Shown one piece after another: positions 5,795-12,694 of a stretch of 13,418 nt of DNA. The translations under genes and the position numbers were made by a program. The stretch comes from CAYSIX01 sp964431205 (lineage in GTDB: Bacteria > Planctomycetota > Phycisphaerae > Phycisphaerales > Phycisphaeraceae). Within the stretch, counting starts at the first letter, position 1, and each line of letters opens with the position of its first letter. Location: NCBI GenBank assembly GCA_964431205.1, contig CAYSIX010000103.1:1-13418 (forward strand). The letters run 5' to 3'. Below the pieces are notes generated by a model, which did not search any database, was not told where the DNA came from, and saw only the letters and a program-made list of their open reading frames with translations.

Positions 5795-6142
5795 ATGCTC
5801 CCCAGCGGCATCGAGATCGACCAGCAAGGCCCGACGGTGACCATCACGGTGGATCGACCCGAGCTCTCGCACACGGAGATGCAGGCGATCGTGGACGCGT
5901 GCGCCGAGCACATGCGCTACGACAAGGCTCAGAACTTCGTGTTCGACCTGGCGGAGGTGGACTACCTGGCGTCGGCGTGCCTGGGGGTGCTGGTGGAGTT
6001 TCTCCAGGACGTCGAGCACTGCCGCGGGCGGATCGCGTTCGCCAACTGCCGCGACAACGTCGCGTTCCTGTTCAAGGTGACGCGGCTGGACAACGTCTTC
6101 GGGCTCTACGACGACGCGGCCCAGGCCGTCGCCAGCTTTTAG
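5795..6142 (+). CDS. STAS-domain protein, anti-sigma-factor-antagonist-like
   Basis: This is a single STAS domain of 115 residues, the size of SpoIIAA/RsbV-type antagonists. These bind an anti-sigma kinase and are controlled by serine phosphorylation, acting in the cytoplasm. The fold pattern is present: ITVDRPELSHTEMQAIVDA (first strands and helix), FVFDLAEVDYLASACLGVLV (core strand and phospho-loop, about 48-67), and GRIAFANCRDNVAFLF (about 78-93). The usual D-S-(S/T)-G loop reads A59-S60-A61-C62. A serine remains where RsbV-type proteins carry the phosphorylated one, but the preceding Asp and following Gly are lost. I chose ATG 5795 because AGGAG (5782-5786) sits 8 nt upstream. An ATG at 5744 in frame would add 17 non-conserved residues, and its GGAG touches the start. 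No kinase or phosphatase partner is adjacent. A role in sigma regulation is family knowledge, not shown here. Confidence 0.88.
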   Translation: MLPSGIEIDQQGPTVTITVDRPELSHTEMQAIVDACAEHMRYDKAQNFVFDLAEVDYLASACLGVLVEFLQDVEHCRGRIAFANCRDNVAFLFKVTRLDNVFGLYDDAAQAVASF

Positions 6143-6160
6143 GACCAGAAAGTAGAACTC

Positions 6161-6255
6161 TCGACAGAGAACGCCGAGGGCACAGAGAAAACAACAGAGA
6201 CCTCGGTGATCTGTCTCAACTTCTTCTCTGTGAGCTCTGCGTGCTCCGCGGTTGA
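6161..6255. repeat. Dispersed intergenic inverted repeat (CTCTGTG/CACAGAG type)
   Basis: This is a Cys/Trp-frame-free, AG/CT-rich block unlike its GC-rich surroundings. CACAGAGAA (6181-6189) is an exact inverted match to TTCTCTGTG (6224-6232). Further partial pairing lies outside (GCCGAGGG against CTCCGCGG), and GAGAC/GTCTC pairs inside. The right arm TTCTCTGTGAGCTCTGCG, then CTCCGCGGTTGAA, resembles a short intergenic repeat that I recall from many bacterial genomes. It lies between convergent genes, where it could also terminate both transcripts. Confidence 0.6.
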
Positions 6256-6275
6256 ATCCGGCTCTTGTCGATGCG

Positions 6276-7031
6276 CTACCGCCCTTCGAGCAGGCGCTGG
6301 CCGAGGAAGTCGCTCAGCTCGGGGTTCGGCTCGATCTTGTCGATGACGGCCTGGATGTCGTACTCGAGGCGGACGAACTCGACGCGGTCGTCGTTGAGGA
6401 TGGCGTAGGAGGCGCGGGGGTCGCGGTCGCGGGGCTGACCGACGGACCCGGGGTTGATGATGCACTTCTCGTGGTCGACGAACTTGTAGGACCCGCCGAG
6501 GTCTTCGGGCGGGTAGAAGTCGGGCTCGTCGGTGAACACGCCGGTGACGTGGGTGTGCCCGCAGTAGGCGCGCCACTCGATGAGGCTGAAGACCTGATCC
6601 ATCTTGGTCGGGGCGGTGACGACGTCGTCGGGGAAGATGTACTCGTTGATGGGCCGGCGTGGCGAGGCGTGGACGCACAGGGCGTCGTCGTAGCGCGTGC
6701 GGATGAGCAGGTTGCCCAGGTACTCCCATCGCTTGCGGCGTCTGGTGGCGTCGGGCTCCTGCTCGAACTGTCGTCGGGTCCAGAAGCAGGCCTGCTCGGC
6801 GCTGGTGTTGAAGCTGGTGGGCTCGTAGAGGACGGCGAAGTCGTGGTTGCCCATCAGGGCCCACTCGCAGCGTTCCATGACCAGGTCGAGGCACTCGCAG
6901 GGGTTGGGCCCGTAGCCGATGATGTCGCCGAGGCAGATGATCTTGTCGATGTGGCGCTTCTCGATGTCGTCGAGGACGACGCGGAGGGCGTCGAGGTTGG
7001 CGTGGATGTCGGAGATCAGGGCCGTGGTCAT
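6276..7031 (-). CDS. Metallophosphoesterase (calcineurin-like, YfcE-type family)
   Basis: The 251-residue product is a cytoplasmic two-metal phosphoesterase. All the family motifs are in order: SDIHANLDAL (D8, H10), GDIIGYGPNP (D36), GNHD (N62-H63-D64), VHASP (H121) and GHTH (H159, H161). A NPGSVGQPRD loop at about 193-202 follows. These residues ligate the two metal ions and the phosphate, so the enzyme should be active. The GDIIGYGPNP form marks a bacterial subfamily with uncertain substrate; phosphodiesters and dinucleoside polyphosphates are possible. The start is ATG 7031, because the conserved first strand begins three residues later. Longer in-frame starts up to 7154 would add 41 Pro/Arg-rich residues and run into the divergent glycosyltransferase gene. 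No strong ribosome site is seen. It is divergent from the glycosyltransferase gene, with 113 bp between them. Confidence 0.92.
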   Translation of the reverse strand: MTTALISDIHANLDALRVVLDDIEKRHIDKIICLGDIIGYGPNPCECLDLVMERCEWALMGNHDFAVLYEPTSFNTSAEQACFWTRRQFEQEPDATRRRKRWEYLGNLLIRTRYDDALCVHASPRRPINEYIFPDDVVTAPTKMDQVFSLIEWRAYCGHTHVTGVFTDEPDFYPPEDLGGSYKFVDHEKCIINPGSVGQPRDRDPRASYAILNDDRVEFVRLEYDIQAVIDKIEPNPELSDFLGQRLLEGR

Positions 7032-7130
7032 GGGTTGGCGTGTCCGTCGGTCGGGGGGTTCGAGGCCGGTGGCCCGGGTCGGGCGTGTTGGCGGAAACAT
7101 GATAGCGGCAGACGGGCGGGCGTCGTGATC

Positions 7131-7136
7131 TATACT
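7131..7136 (+). promoter_or_regulatory. TATACT -10-like box abutting glycosyltransferase start
   Basis: TATACT matches the sigma70 -10 consensus at 5 of 6 positions and ends 8 nt before the GTG start at 7145. No matching -35 box is seen at normal spacing. If it is used, transcription would begin at or next to the start codon. Confidence 0.35.
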
Positions 7137-7144
7137 GACCGGCG

Positions 7145-8326
7145 GTGACAGCACTTAGCGCAACGCGGGCGGGGGAGTCGCGGTCGGGCCCGCGGGTGCT
7201 GCTGGTCCGCCCGTCGGCGTTGGGCGACGTGGCCCGGACCGTCCCGGCGCTGGCGACGCTCCGCCGCGCGATGCCCGAGGCGCGGATCGACTGGCTCGTC
7301 GCCGAGGCCTTCGCCGACAGCGTCCGCCACCACCCGATGCTCGACGGCGTGGTGACGTTCGCGCGGGATCGGCTGGCACGCTTCGGCCGAAGCCCCGCCG
7401 CCACCCGCGAGGGCCTCGCCCTGGCCCGACGCCTCCGCCGCGCCCGCTACGACGTGGTCGTCGACCTGCAGGGATTGTTTCGCTCGGGCCTGTTCACCTG
7501 GTTGACGCGCAGCCCCCGACGCGTCGGGTTCGCCGACGCCCGCGAGCTGGCCTGGCTGGGCTACACCGTCCGCCACGCGATCGACCCGGCGGTGCGCCAC
7601 ACCGTCGATCGCATGCTCGCGCTGCTGCAGGCCGAGGGCCACGAGCCCGTCGCGGACATGCGGCTGTACGTCGGCGACGAGGACCGCGCCTGGCTCGACC
7701 GCTTGCGCGAGCGGCGCGGCATCGGCGATCACGACTACGCCTGCCTCGCCCCCACCGCGCGCTGGGGCTGCAAGTGCTGGCCGCTACGCCATTACACCGA
7801 GATCGCCCGACGCCTGCTCGAGACCGGGCTCGCCGGCGATCACCTGGTCGTGCTCGCCTCGCCCGCCGAGCAGGCGCAGGTCGAACCGATGCTCACCGCC
7901 TTGCGGGACGAGGGGCTGGGCGATCGCGTGCACCGTCTGCGCACGAGCGTCGGGCAGCTCATGGCCCTGCTCAACGGGGCCCGCCTGCTGGTCTGCAACG
8001 ACTCGGCGCCGCTGCACATCGCGGTGGGGTTCGACCGGCCGATCGTCGCGATCTACGGGCCGACCGATCCGGCCGAGGTCGGGCCTTATCGCCGTGACGA
8101 CGCGGTCGTCCGCCCGCCCATCGCCGAGCACGAGCTGCGTGGGTATCGGCACCACAGCGACGACGCGACGCTGATCTCGCGCGTGGGCGTGGACGAGGTG
8201 TGGGAGGCGATCGGTCGCCAGCTCCACGCGGGGGTTCCACGCAAGGGCGAAGCAGAGACGGGACGGGATCAGAAACAGGCGGACCCGCTCGGCCCGGCGC
8301 GGTCTTGGCGTGTCGGCGGGTCGTGA
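7145..8326 (+). CDS. Glycosyltransferase family 9 (heptosyltransferase-like)
   Basis: The 393-residue product has the two-Rossmann GT-B layout of family 9 (lipopolysaccharide heptosyltransferases such as WaaC, WaaF and WaaQ). These enzymes transfer a nucleotide-activated sugar to lipid A core on the inner face of the cytoplasmic membrane. The N-terminal nucleotide-fold motif VLLVRPSALGDVARTVPAL (about 18-36) includes the conserved Gly-Asp. YDVVVDLQGLFRSG follows, then APTARWGCKCWP at the domain junction. The donor-site motif NDSAPLHIA (N285-D286-S287) continues into RPIVAIYGPTDP. The last 30 residues (after HAGVPRKGE) are a hydrophilic tail outside the fold. The start is GTG 7145; a GTG at 7196 directly before the first strand is an alternative, but neither has a clear ribosome site. 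The exact donor sugar cannot be read from the sequence. The RNase HII-like gene follows after 29 bp, so the two are likely co-transcribed. Confidence 0.92.
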   Translation: MTALSATRAGESRSGPRVLLVRPSALGDVARTVPALATLRRAMPEARIDWLVAEAFADSVRHHPMLDGVVTFARDRLARFGRSPAATREGLALARRLRRARYDVVVDLQGLFRSGLFTWLTRSPRRVGFADARELAWLGYTVRHAIDPAVRHTVDRMLALLQAEGHEPVADMRLYVGDEDRAWLDRLRERRGIGDHDYACLAPTARWGCKCWPLRHYTEIARRLLETGLAGDHLVVLASPAEQAQVEPMLTALRDEGLGDRVHRLRTSVGQLMALLNGARLLVCNDSAPLHIAVGFDRPIVAIYGPTDPAEVGPYRRDDAVVRPPIAEHELRGYRHHSDDATLISRVGVDEVWEAIGRQLHAGVPRKGEAETGRDQKQADPLGPARSWRVGGS

Positions 8327-8355
8327 TCGGCGCGGGGGATTATCATGGCCGGGCG

Positions 8356-9354
8356 ATGTACGTCTACGCGGGGATCGACGAGGCGGGGTACGGGCCGCTG
8401 CTGGGCCCGCTGGTCGTCGGCCGGGCGGTGATCGCGATCCCGAACCTGCCGTCGCACGGCCAGGCGGGTGCCACCGAGCCGCCGCAGCTCTGGCAGCGGC
8501 TGTCGAAGGCGGTGTGTCGGCGGGTCAGCGATCGGCGCAAGCGGATCGCGGTCAACGATTCGAAGAAGCTGACGAGCAAGGCGTCGGGGGTGCGTCACCT
8601 GGAGCTGGGCTGCCTGGCGTTCGCGTCGCTGGCGGGGCACCGGCCGGCGACGGTGGACCGGTGGCTCGACGCGCTGGGCGAGGCGACGCACCGCGACCTG
8701 TCGGCGCTGCCGTGGTACGCCCCCGCGCCCGAGCACCCGTGGCAGGCGCTGCCCGCGACGATCACCCGCGGCGAGCTGGCCGTCGCCCGCAGCATGCTCG
8801 CGAACACCGCCGAGCGCATCGGCGTGACGATGCCCGACCTGGGCGCCGCCGTCGTCTTCGAGGACCGGTTCAATCGCATGGTCGCGGCCACGCGCTCCAA
8901 GGCCGCCGCCAGCTTCACCTTCGTCGCCCGCCACCTGGTGCGGGTGTGGGAGCGGTTCGGCGAGCACGCGCCGCTGGCGGTGGTCGATCGCCAGGGCGGG
9001 CGCACGAGCTACCGCGAGCTGCTGGCGCTGACGTTTCCGGACGCGGCGCTGGCCGTGCGCGACGAGACCCCCGAGCGGTCGGAGTACCACCTGCGCCGGG
9101 GCGGTCGGTCGATGACGGTGTGTTTCCTGGTCGAGGCGGAGGACCGCCACATGCCGGTGGCGCTGGCGTCGATGGTCAGCAAGTACACGCGGGAGCTGCT
9201 GATGGCGCGGTTCAACGCGTACTTCACGAGGCGGGTGCCGGGCCTGCGTCCGACGGCGGGGTACGCCACCGACGGCAGGCGGTTCTGGCGGGAGCTGGAG
9301 CCGCACGCCGCGGCGCTGGCGATCGACGGCGACGTGCTGTTGCGGCGGGCGTAA
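8356..9354 (+). CDS. RNase HII-like protein with insertions (332 aa)
   Basis: The N-terminus GIDEAGYGPLLGPLVVG (6-22) is the RNase HII signature, supplying the first two catalytic acids (D8, E9). NDSKKLT (68-73) matches the family's D-S-K-K-L block. VVDRQGG (D211) fits the third acid. ASMVSKYTRELLM (271-283) aligns with A-S-I-x-A-K-x-x-R-D, but the fourth acid is Glu (E280) instead of Asp. GYATDGRRFW (302-311) matches the late G-Y-x-T segment. RNase HII nicks RNA in RNA/DNA hybrids at embedded ribonucleotides. Family members are usually near 200-260 residues; this one is 332. It carries about 90 residues between the NDSKKLT block and the helix at 169, and extra strands at 212-258. It may be a divergent RNase HII or a related enzyme with another substrate. 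I chose ATG 8356 because the fold starts at once; no good ribosome site is visible. It follows the glycosyltransferase by 29 bp. Confidence 0.82.
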   Translation: MYVYAGIDEAGYGPLLGPLVVGRAVIAIPNLPSHGQAGATEPPQLWQRLSKAVCRRVSDRRKRIAVNDSKKLTSKASGVRHLELGCLAFASLAGHRPATVDRWLDALGEATHRDLSALPWYAPAPEHPWQALPATITRGELAVARSMLANTAERIGVTMPDLGAAVVFEDRFNRMVAATRSKAAASFTFVARHLVRVWERFGEHAPLAVVDRQGGRTSYRELLALTFPDAALAVRDETPERSEYHLRRGGRSMTVCFLVEAEDRHMPVALASMVSKYTRELLMARFNAYFTRRVPGLRPTAGYATDGRRFWRELEPHAAALAIDGDVLLRRA

Positions 9355-9370
9355 TGCGGGATCGTCCGTG

Positions 9371-9399
9371 TTGAAGGACCCGCAGGGCAACGGTATACT
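9371..9399 (+). promoter_or_regulatory. Sigma70-type promoter for the porin gene
   Basis: TTGAAG (9371-9376) and TATACT (9394-9399) are 17 bp apart, matching the consensus at 4 of 6 and 5 of 6 positions. Transcription should start near 9406, leaving a leader of 11 nt to ATG 9417 or 29 nt to ATG 9435. An inverted repeat TGCGGG (9355-9360)/CCCGCA (9379-9384) overlaps the -35 region and could be an operator or the end of the upstream transcript. Confidence 0.65.
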
Positions 9400-9416
9400 C
9401 TTATCGTCAAGATCCG

Positions 9417-10703
9417 ATGACTGGGGCACTCCACATGGCACGATGGACGCGTTGGCACGCGACGGGGCTGGTGTGGGCGATCGCGCTGACGGGCAGCATT
9501 CGCGCTCAGGACGAATCGCCGGGGTTGTTCGGGCCCGGGTTCGAGCGTCCGGATGACGTCGAAGCGACGATCGAGACGCGTCGCTGGACGCTCCAGCAGG
9601 ACCTGCTCGGCGATCCGCAGTGGCTGGCCGAGCCGCGCATCGAGCTGTTCGGCTGGATCAGCCAGGGATTCACGTACAACCCCGATCGGCCGCGAAACCG
9701 CTCCAACGGCTTTGCGCTCTTCAACGACCGCGCCAACGAGTATCAGCTCAACCAGCTCGGGCTCGTCGTGCAGCGGTCGCTCGACCGTGAGGCCGAGCAG
9801 CTCGACGTGGGCGGCCGCGTCGACTTTCTCTTCGGCACCGACGCACGCTTCACGCAGGCGCGCGGGCTCGAACTCGAGAACGACGGCACCGACAAGTGGA
9901 ACAGCGAAGACCACCGGTTTTACAAGTTCTCGCTCCCTCAGCTCTACGCCGAGTTCCTGATCCCCGTCGGCAACGGCGTGGGCATCAAGGTCGGCAAGTT
10001 CTACTCGCCGATCGGTTACGAGCGCGTCCCCGCACCCGAGAACTTCTTCTATTCGCACGCGAACCTTTTCGTGATCCAGCCGCGAACGCACTCGGGCGTC
10101 CTGGTCACGTATCCGGTCAACGACGCCCTGACGCTGCACGCCGGCGGCGTCAACGGCGTCGAGCGGTGGTTCGGGGATGAGGAGCTGGGGTTCCTCGGCG
10201 CCGCCGACTGGAAGCTGACGGACCAGACACGTGTTTCCGCCTCCGTGCTCTATTACGAGGCCGACGCACCGCCGCTGTTTGGCGAGACGATCGGCGATCG
10301 CGTCTACGTGAACGCTTACGTGGTCCATCACTTGGACGATCGGACGCGCATCGTGCTGGAGGGCGTGTTCGAATACTTCGAAAACAGCTTCATCGTGTCG
10401 CCGCCGCCCCGGCTGGAGAATGGCGAGACGTACGGCGTGATCGGGCGCGTGTTTCACGCGCTGACGGACGATCTGGAGCTCGGCTTCCGCGCCGAATGGC
10501 TCCGCGACGACGGCCCGTTTACAGACCAGCCGAACTTCTTCGGGTTCGTGTTCGGGGCCAACTGGCAGTTCCATCCCAACGCGGAGCTGCGGCCGGAGGT
10601 GCGGGTGGACCTGGCCGACCCGGGGTCGGTCTTGGGGCCGTTCGACGACGTTTCGGACGACACGCAGGTGCTGCTCGCGGTGGACCTGGTCGTGACGTTC
10701 TGA
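9417..10703 (+). CDS. Outer-membrane beta-barrel porin (OmpL-like, BBP2 type)
   Basis: The 428-residue product starts with a signal peptide (core GLVWAIALTG, probable cleavage after SIRA, residue 30). The mature protein begins with an acidic linker, then ELFGWISQGFTYNPDRP. Alternating-residue strands follow and continue to a C-terminal aromatic (LLAVDLVVTF), the usual terminal strand for insertion by the Bam machinery. YAEFLIPVGNGVGIKVGKFYSPIGYERV, split across the motif FYSPIGYE, is typical of the putative beta-barrel porin-2 (OmpL-like) family. The barrel acts as a diffusion channel in the outer membrane; its substrate is unknown. The start is uncertain. ATG 9417 gives the longest form; ATG 9435 has GGGG 9 nt upstream, would give a 29-nt leader from the promoter, and begins directly with MARWTRW. 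The gene has its own promoter, so it is not simply the third gene of the operon upstream. Confidence 0.9.
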   Translation: MTGALHMARWTRWHATGLVWAIALTGSIRAQDESPGLFGPGFERPDDVEATIETRRWTLQQDLLGDPQWLAEPRIELFGWISQGFTYNPDRPRNRSNGFALFNDRANEYQLNQLGLVVQRSLDREAEQLDVGGRVDFLFGTDARFTQARGLELENDGTDKWNSEDHRFYKFSLPQLYAEFLIPVGNGVGIKVGKFYSPIGYERVPAPENFFYSHANLFVIQPRTHSGVLVTYPVNDALTLHAGGVNGVERWFGDEELGFLGAADWKLTDQTRVSASVLYYEADAPPLFGETIGDRVYVNAYVVHHLDDRTRIVLEGVFEYFENSFIVSPPPRLENGETYGVIGRVFHALTDDLELGFRAEWLRDDGPFTDQPNFFGFVFGANWQFHPNAELRPEVRVDLADPGSVLGPFDDVSDDTQVLLAVDLVVTF

Positions 10704-10771
10704 CTGTGGCCCGCGTCGCCGCGGTGTCTTGACGGCCCGGTCGAGTCGGTCTACGCTCCGGATTGCTGACG

Positions 10772-10846
10772 GCCCCCATCGTCTAGCCCGGCCCAGGACG
10801 CCAGGTTCTCATCCTGGAAACAGGGGTTCGAATCCCCTTGGGGGCG
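10772..10846 (+). tRNA. tRNA-Glu (anticodon CTC)
   Basis: The cloverleaf is complete over 75 nt. The acceptor GCCCCCA pairs with TGGGGGC (10839-10845), with discriminator G10846. The D stem is GTCT/GGAC. The anticodon stem CCAGG/CCTGG encloses the loop TTCTCAT, giving anticodon CTC, which reads GAG. The T stem AGGGG/CCCCT encloses TTCGAAT. The 3' CCA is not encoded and must be added. The sequence is close to typical bacterial tRNA-Glu. Confidence 0.96.
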
Positions 10847-10850
10847 CTTC

Positions 10851-10878
10851 GCCCGCCCGCGGAGCCGCGGCGGCGGGC
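10851..10878 (+). terminator. GC-rich hairpin downstream of tRNA-Glu
   Basis: GCCCG-CCCGCGG and CCGCGG-CGGCGGGC form a long stem with a small bulge around a GAGC loop, 4 nt after the tRNA. No T-run follows, so it may be a processing or stability element rather than an intrinsic terminator. Confidence 0.4.
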
Positions 10879-11051
10879 CCCGCCGACACCTTCCCCAGCC
10901 GTTACAAACCCGTGTTATCGGCCGCCTTTTGCGCGGCGACCCCAAATCCCCCACCCCGATCGACCGACCATATGCGTAGCTTGACCGACGCCACGCGGCC
11001 CGGACGACCCGTGCGCGGCGGCGGGTCGGCGCTCAGGCCGGAGACCCCGAC

Positions 11052-11537
11052 ATGCGGCAAGCTCGGACCCTGCGATCGACCCACGGCTTCACCCTCGTGG
11101 AGATCCTGGTCGTCGTCGTCATCCTCGCCATCCTCGCCGCCATCGTCCTGCCCCAGTTCTCCTTCGCCATCAGCACCGTCGGGCAGACCGCCTTGGTCAC
11201 CGACCTGAACCACTACGGCCGACAGGCCCAGGTGTACATGGCCGAGACCGGGCAGCTCCTCGAGGACGCCGGCACCGGGCAGGTCCCCGCCGGATTCGAG
11301 AACTACATCAGCGTCGCCGACTGGGAAAACGGCAGCCCGATCGGCGGCGAGTGGGACACCGAGTCGTTCGGCGTCGGCGGGCACGCCTCTTCTCTCGGCG
11401 TGCACTTCATCGACGGCGGTCAGCCCGACGACGCCTACATGACCGAGATCGACGAGATGATCGATGACGGCGACCTGACCACCGGCCGGTTCCAGGAGAT
11501 CGATGACGACCGCTTCTACACCATCCTCGCCGAATGA
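11052..11537 (+). CDS. Type II secretion/type IV pilus-like pseudopilin
   Basis: The 161-residue product has a class III leader: MRQARTLRSTHG cut before F13 (G12|FTLVE) by a prepilin peptidase, with methylated Phe at position 1 and the conserved Glu at position 5 of the mature chain (E17). The hydrophobic helix EILVVVVILAILAAIVLP anchors it in the inner membrane before assembly. The length and the short acidic C-terminal domain (Asp/Glu/Gly-rich, 95-161) fit GspG-like major pseudopilins or the abundant stand-alone prepilin-like proteins of planctomycetes. The calcium-site residues of GspG cannot be confirmed. ATG 11052 has GGAG with 8-nt spacing (11040-11043). No gsp or pil genes flank it, so it is an isolated gene here. 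It is convergent with the ABC gene, with two hairpins between them. Confidence 0.9.
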   Translation: MRQARTLRSTHGFTLVEILVVVVILAILAAIVLPQFSFAISTVGQTALVTDLNHYGRQAQVYMAETGQLLEDAGTGQVPAGFENYISVADWENGSPIGGEWDTESFGVGGHASSLGVHFIDGGQPDDAYMTEIDEMIDDGDLTTGRFQEIDDDRFYTILAE

Positions 11538-11540
11538 ACC

Positions 11541-11581
11541 CGCCCTTGTCGGACAAGGCGTCGGGCCGCCGCACCGGCCCG
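11541..11581. terminator. Paired hairpins between convergent genes
   Basis: The first hairpin is CGCC-C-TTGT with ACAAGGCG (11541-11560). The second is CGGGCCG (11562-11568) with CGGCCCG (11575-11581) around a 6-nt loop. They fill the 50-bp gap between two stop codons and would act on both strands. There are no T-runs, so termination may be through structure or Rho. Confidence 0.5.
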
Positions 11582-11587
11582 GGTCCA

Positions 11588-12661
11588 TCAGTCGCGCAGG
11601 ATCACCACGTCCCCGGGTTCGACCGTGACGGTCAGCTCGTCCAGCGTCGCCGGGTCCCGCTTGGGGTTCAGCTCCACGACCTTCAGCCGCAGCGACTCGC
11701 CGATCGCCAGCTCGTGCTGCGCCAGCTCGCCAAGATAGATCGTGCGTGTCCGGCGGGCGTGGATCGCGTTGGTCGGCGGCGCGCCGACGCCCGGATCGAT
11801 CAGCCGCAGCGACTCCGGCCGGATCGAGCAGGTCACGTTGCCCGTCTCGGGCAGGTCGTCGGGGAAGACGCTCGACCGCAGCGTCCCGGCCGTGGTCTGC
11901 AGCTCGACCGTCTGCCCGTTGCGTGAGACCACCTCGGCGCTGAGGAAGTTGGTCTCGCCGAGGAAGTCGGCGACGAAGCGATTCGCCGGCCGCTCGTACA
12001 GCTCGCGCGGCTCGCCGACCTGGCGGATCGCGCCGGCCTGCATCACGGCGATGCGGTCGGCCATCGACAGCGCCTCCTTCTGGTCGTGCGTGACGTAGAT
12101 CGCGGTGATCCCGACACGCTTGCAGATGTCGCGGATCTGCTGGCGCATCTCGAGGCGGAGCTTGGCGTCGAGGTTGGACAGCGGCTCGTCCAGCAGCAGG
12201 ACGCGCGGCTCGACGACCAGCGCCCGCGCCAGCGCGACGCGCTGCTGCTGACCGCCCGAGAGCTGGTTCGGCTTGCGGTCGGCGTACTCAAGCATCTGCA
12301 CGGTGCGCAGCGCCTCGTCCACGCGGCGTCGCTTGGCGTCCGCCGCGACGCGCTGCACGTCCAGCCCGAACGCGACGTTCTGCCGCACGGTCATGTGCGG
12401 CCAGAGGGCGTAGCTCTGAAACACCAGCCCGGTCTGGCGTCGGTTGGCCGGCAGGTGCGTGACGTCGTCGTCGCCGAAGCGGATCGACCCGGCGGTGGCC
12501 TCGACGAAGCCGGCGACCATACGCAGGATCGTCGTCTTGCCGCAGCCGCTGGGCCCGAGCAGGAAGAACAGCTCGCCGGCGTCGACGTCCAGGTCCACCC
12601 CGTCGACCGCGACGGTTTTGCCAAAGGTCTTGCGCAAGCCCCGCAGGGCGATGGGGGTCAT
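11588..12661 (-). CDS. ABC transporter ATP-binding protein (PotA/MalK/UgpC/FbpC class)
   Basis: The 357-residue product is an importer ATPase. Walker A is GPSGCGKT (36-43), the Q-loop Gln is 82 in VFQSYALWPHMTV, the signature is LSGGQQQ (134-140), Walker B is VLLLDEP (154-160), and the H-loop is VTHDQ (H192). All catalytic residues are intact. The remainder (about 235-357) fits the TOBE-type regulatory extension of this class; SIRPESLRLID, then RTIYLGELAQHELAI, are its usual landmarks. Such subunits dimerise at the inner membrane and drive uptake of sugars, polyamines, iron or phosphonates with a permease pair and a binding protein. No permease or binding protein lies in the window, so the substrate is open. 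The start is ATG 12661, with the fold starting immediately and no clear ribosome site. It lies 33 nt downstream of pgeF on the same strand. Confidence 0.93.
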   Translation of the reverse strand: MTPIALRGLRKTFGKTVAVDGVDLDVDAGELFFLLGPSGCGKTTILRMVAGFVEATAGSIRFGDDDVTHLPANRRQTGLVFQSYALWPHMTVRQNVAFGLDVQRVAADAKRRRVDEALRTVQMLEYADRKPNQLSGGQQQRVALARALVVEPRVLLLDEPLSNLDAKLRLEMRQQIRDICKRVGITAIYVTHDQKEALSMADRIAVMQAGAIRQVGEPRELYERPANRFVADFLGETNFLSAEVVSRNGQTVELQTTAGTLRSSVFPDDLPETGNVTCSIRPESLRLIDPGVGAPPTNAIHARRTRTIYLGELAQHELAIGESLRLKVVELNPKRDPATLDELTVTVEPGDVVILRD

Positions 12662-12694
12662 AGGCGGATAGTGTCGAGGGTCGGGCGGCGGGTT

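Noticed and set aside
4385..6019. Long minus-strand frame upstream of the 52-aa peptide
   Set aside because: Antisense to the secreted protein and STAS genes; only its last 159 bp have start and ribosome-site support.
4627..6255. Long plus-strand frame across the secreted-protein and STAS genes
   Set aside because: It runs out of frame through two well-supported genes and is Arg/Gly/Pro-rich; no start site support.
6252..7148. Plus-strand frame opposite the metallophosphoesterase
   Set aside because: Val/Asp/Gly/Glu-rich shadow; the opposite strand carries all catalytic motifs of the phosphoesterase.
8269..10574. Long minus-strand frames opposite the RNase HII-like and porin genes
   Set aside because: Arg/His/Pro-rich or Val/Glu-rich shadows without motifs; the plus-strand genes are clear.
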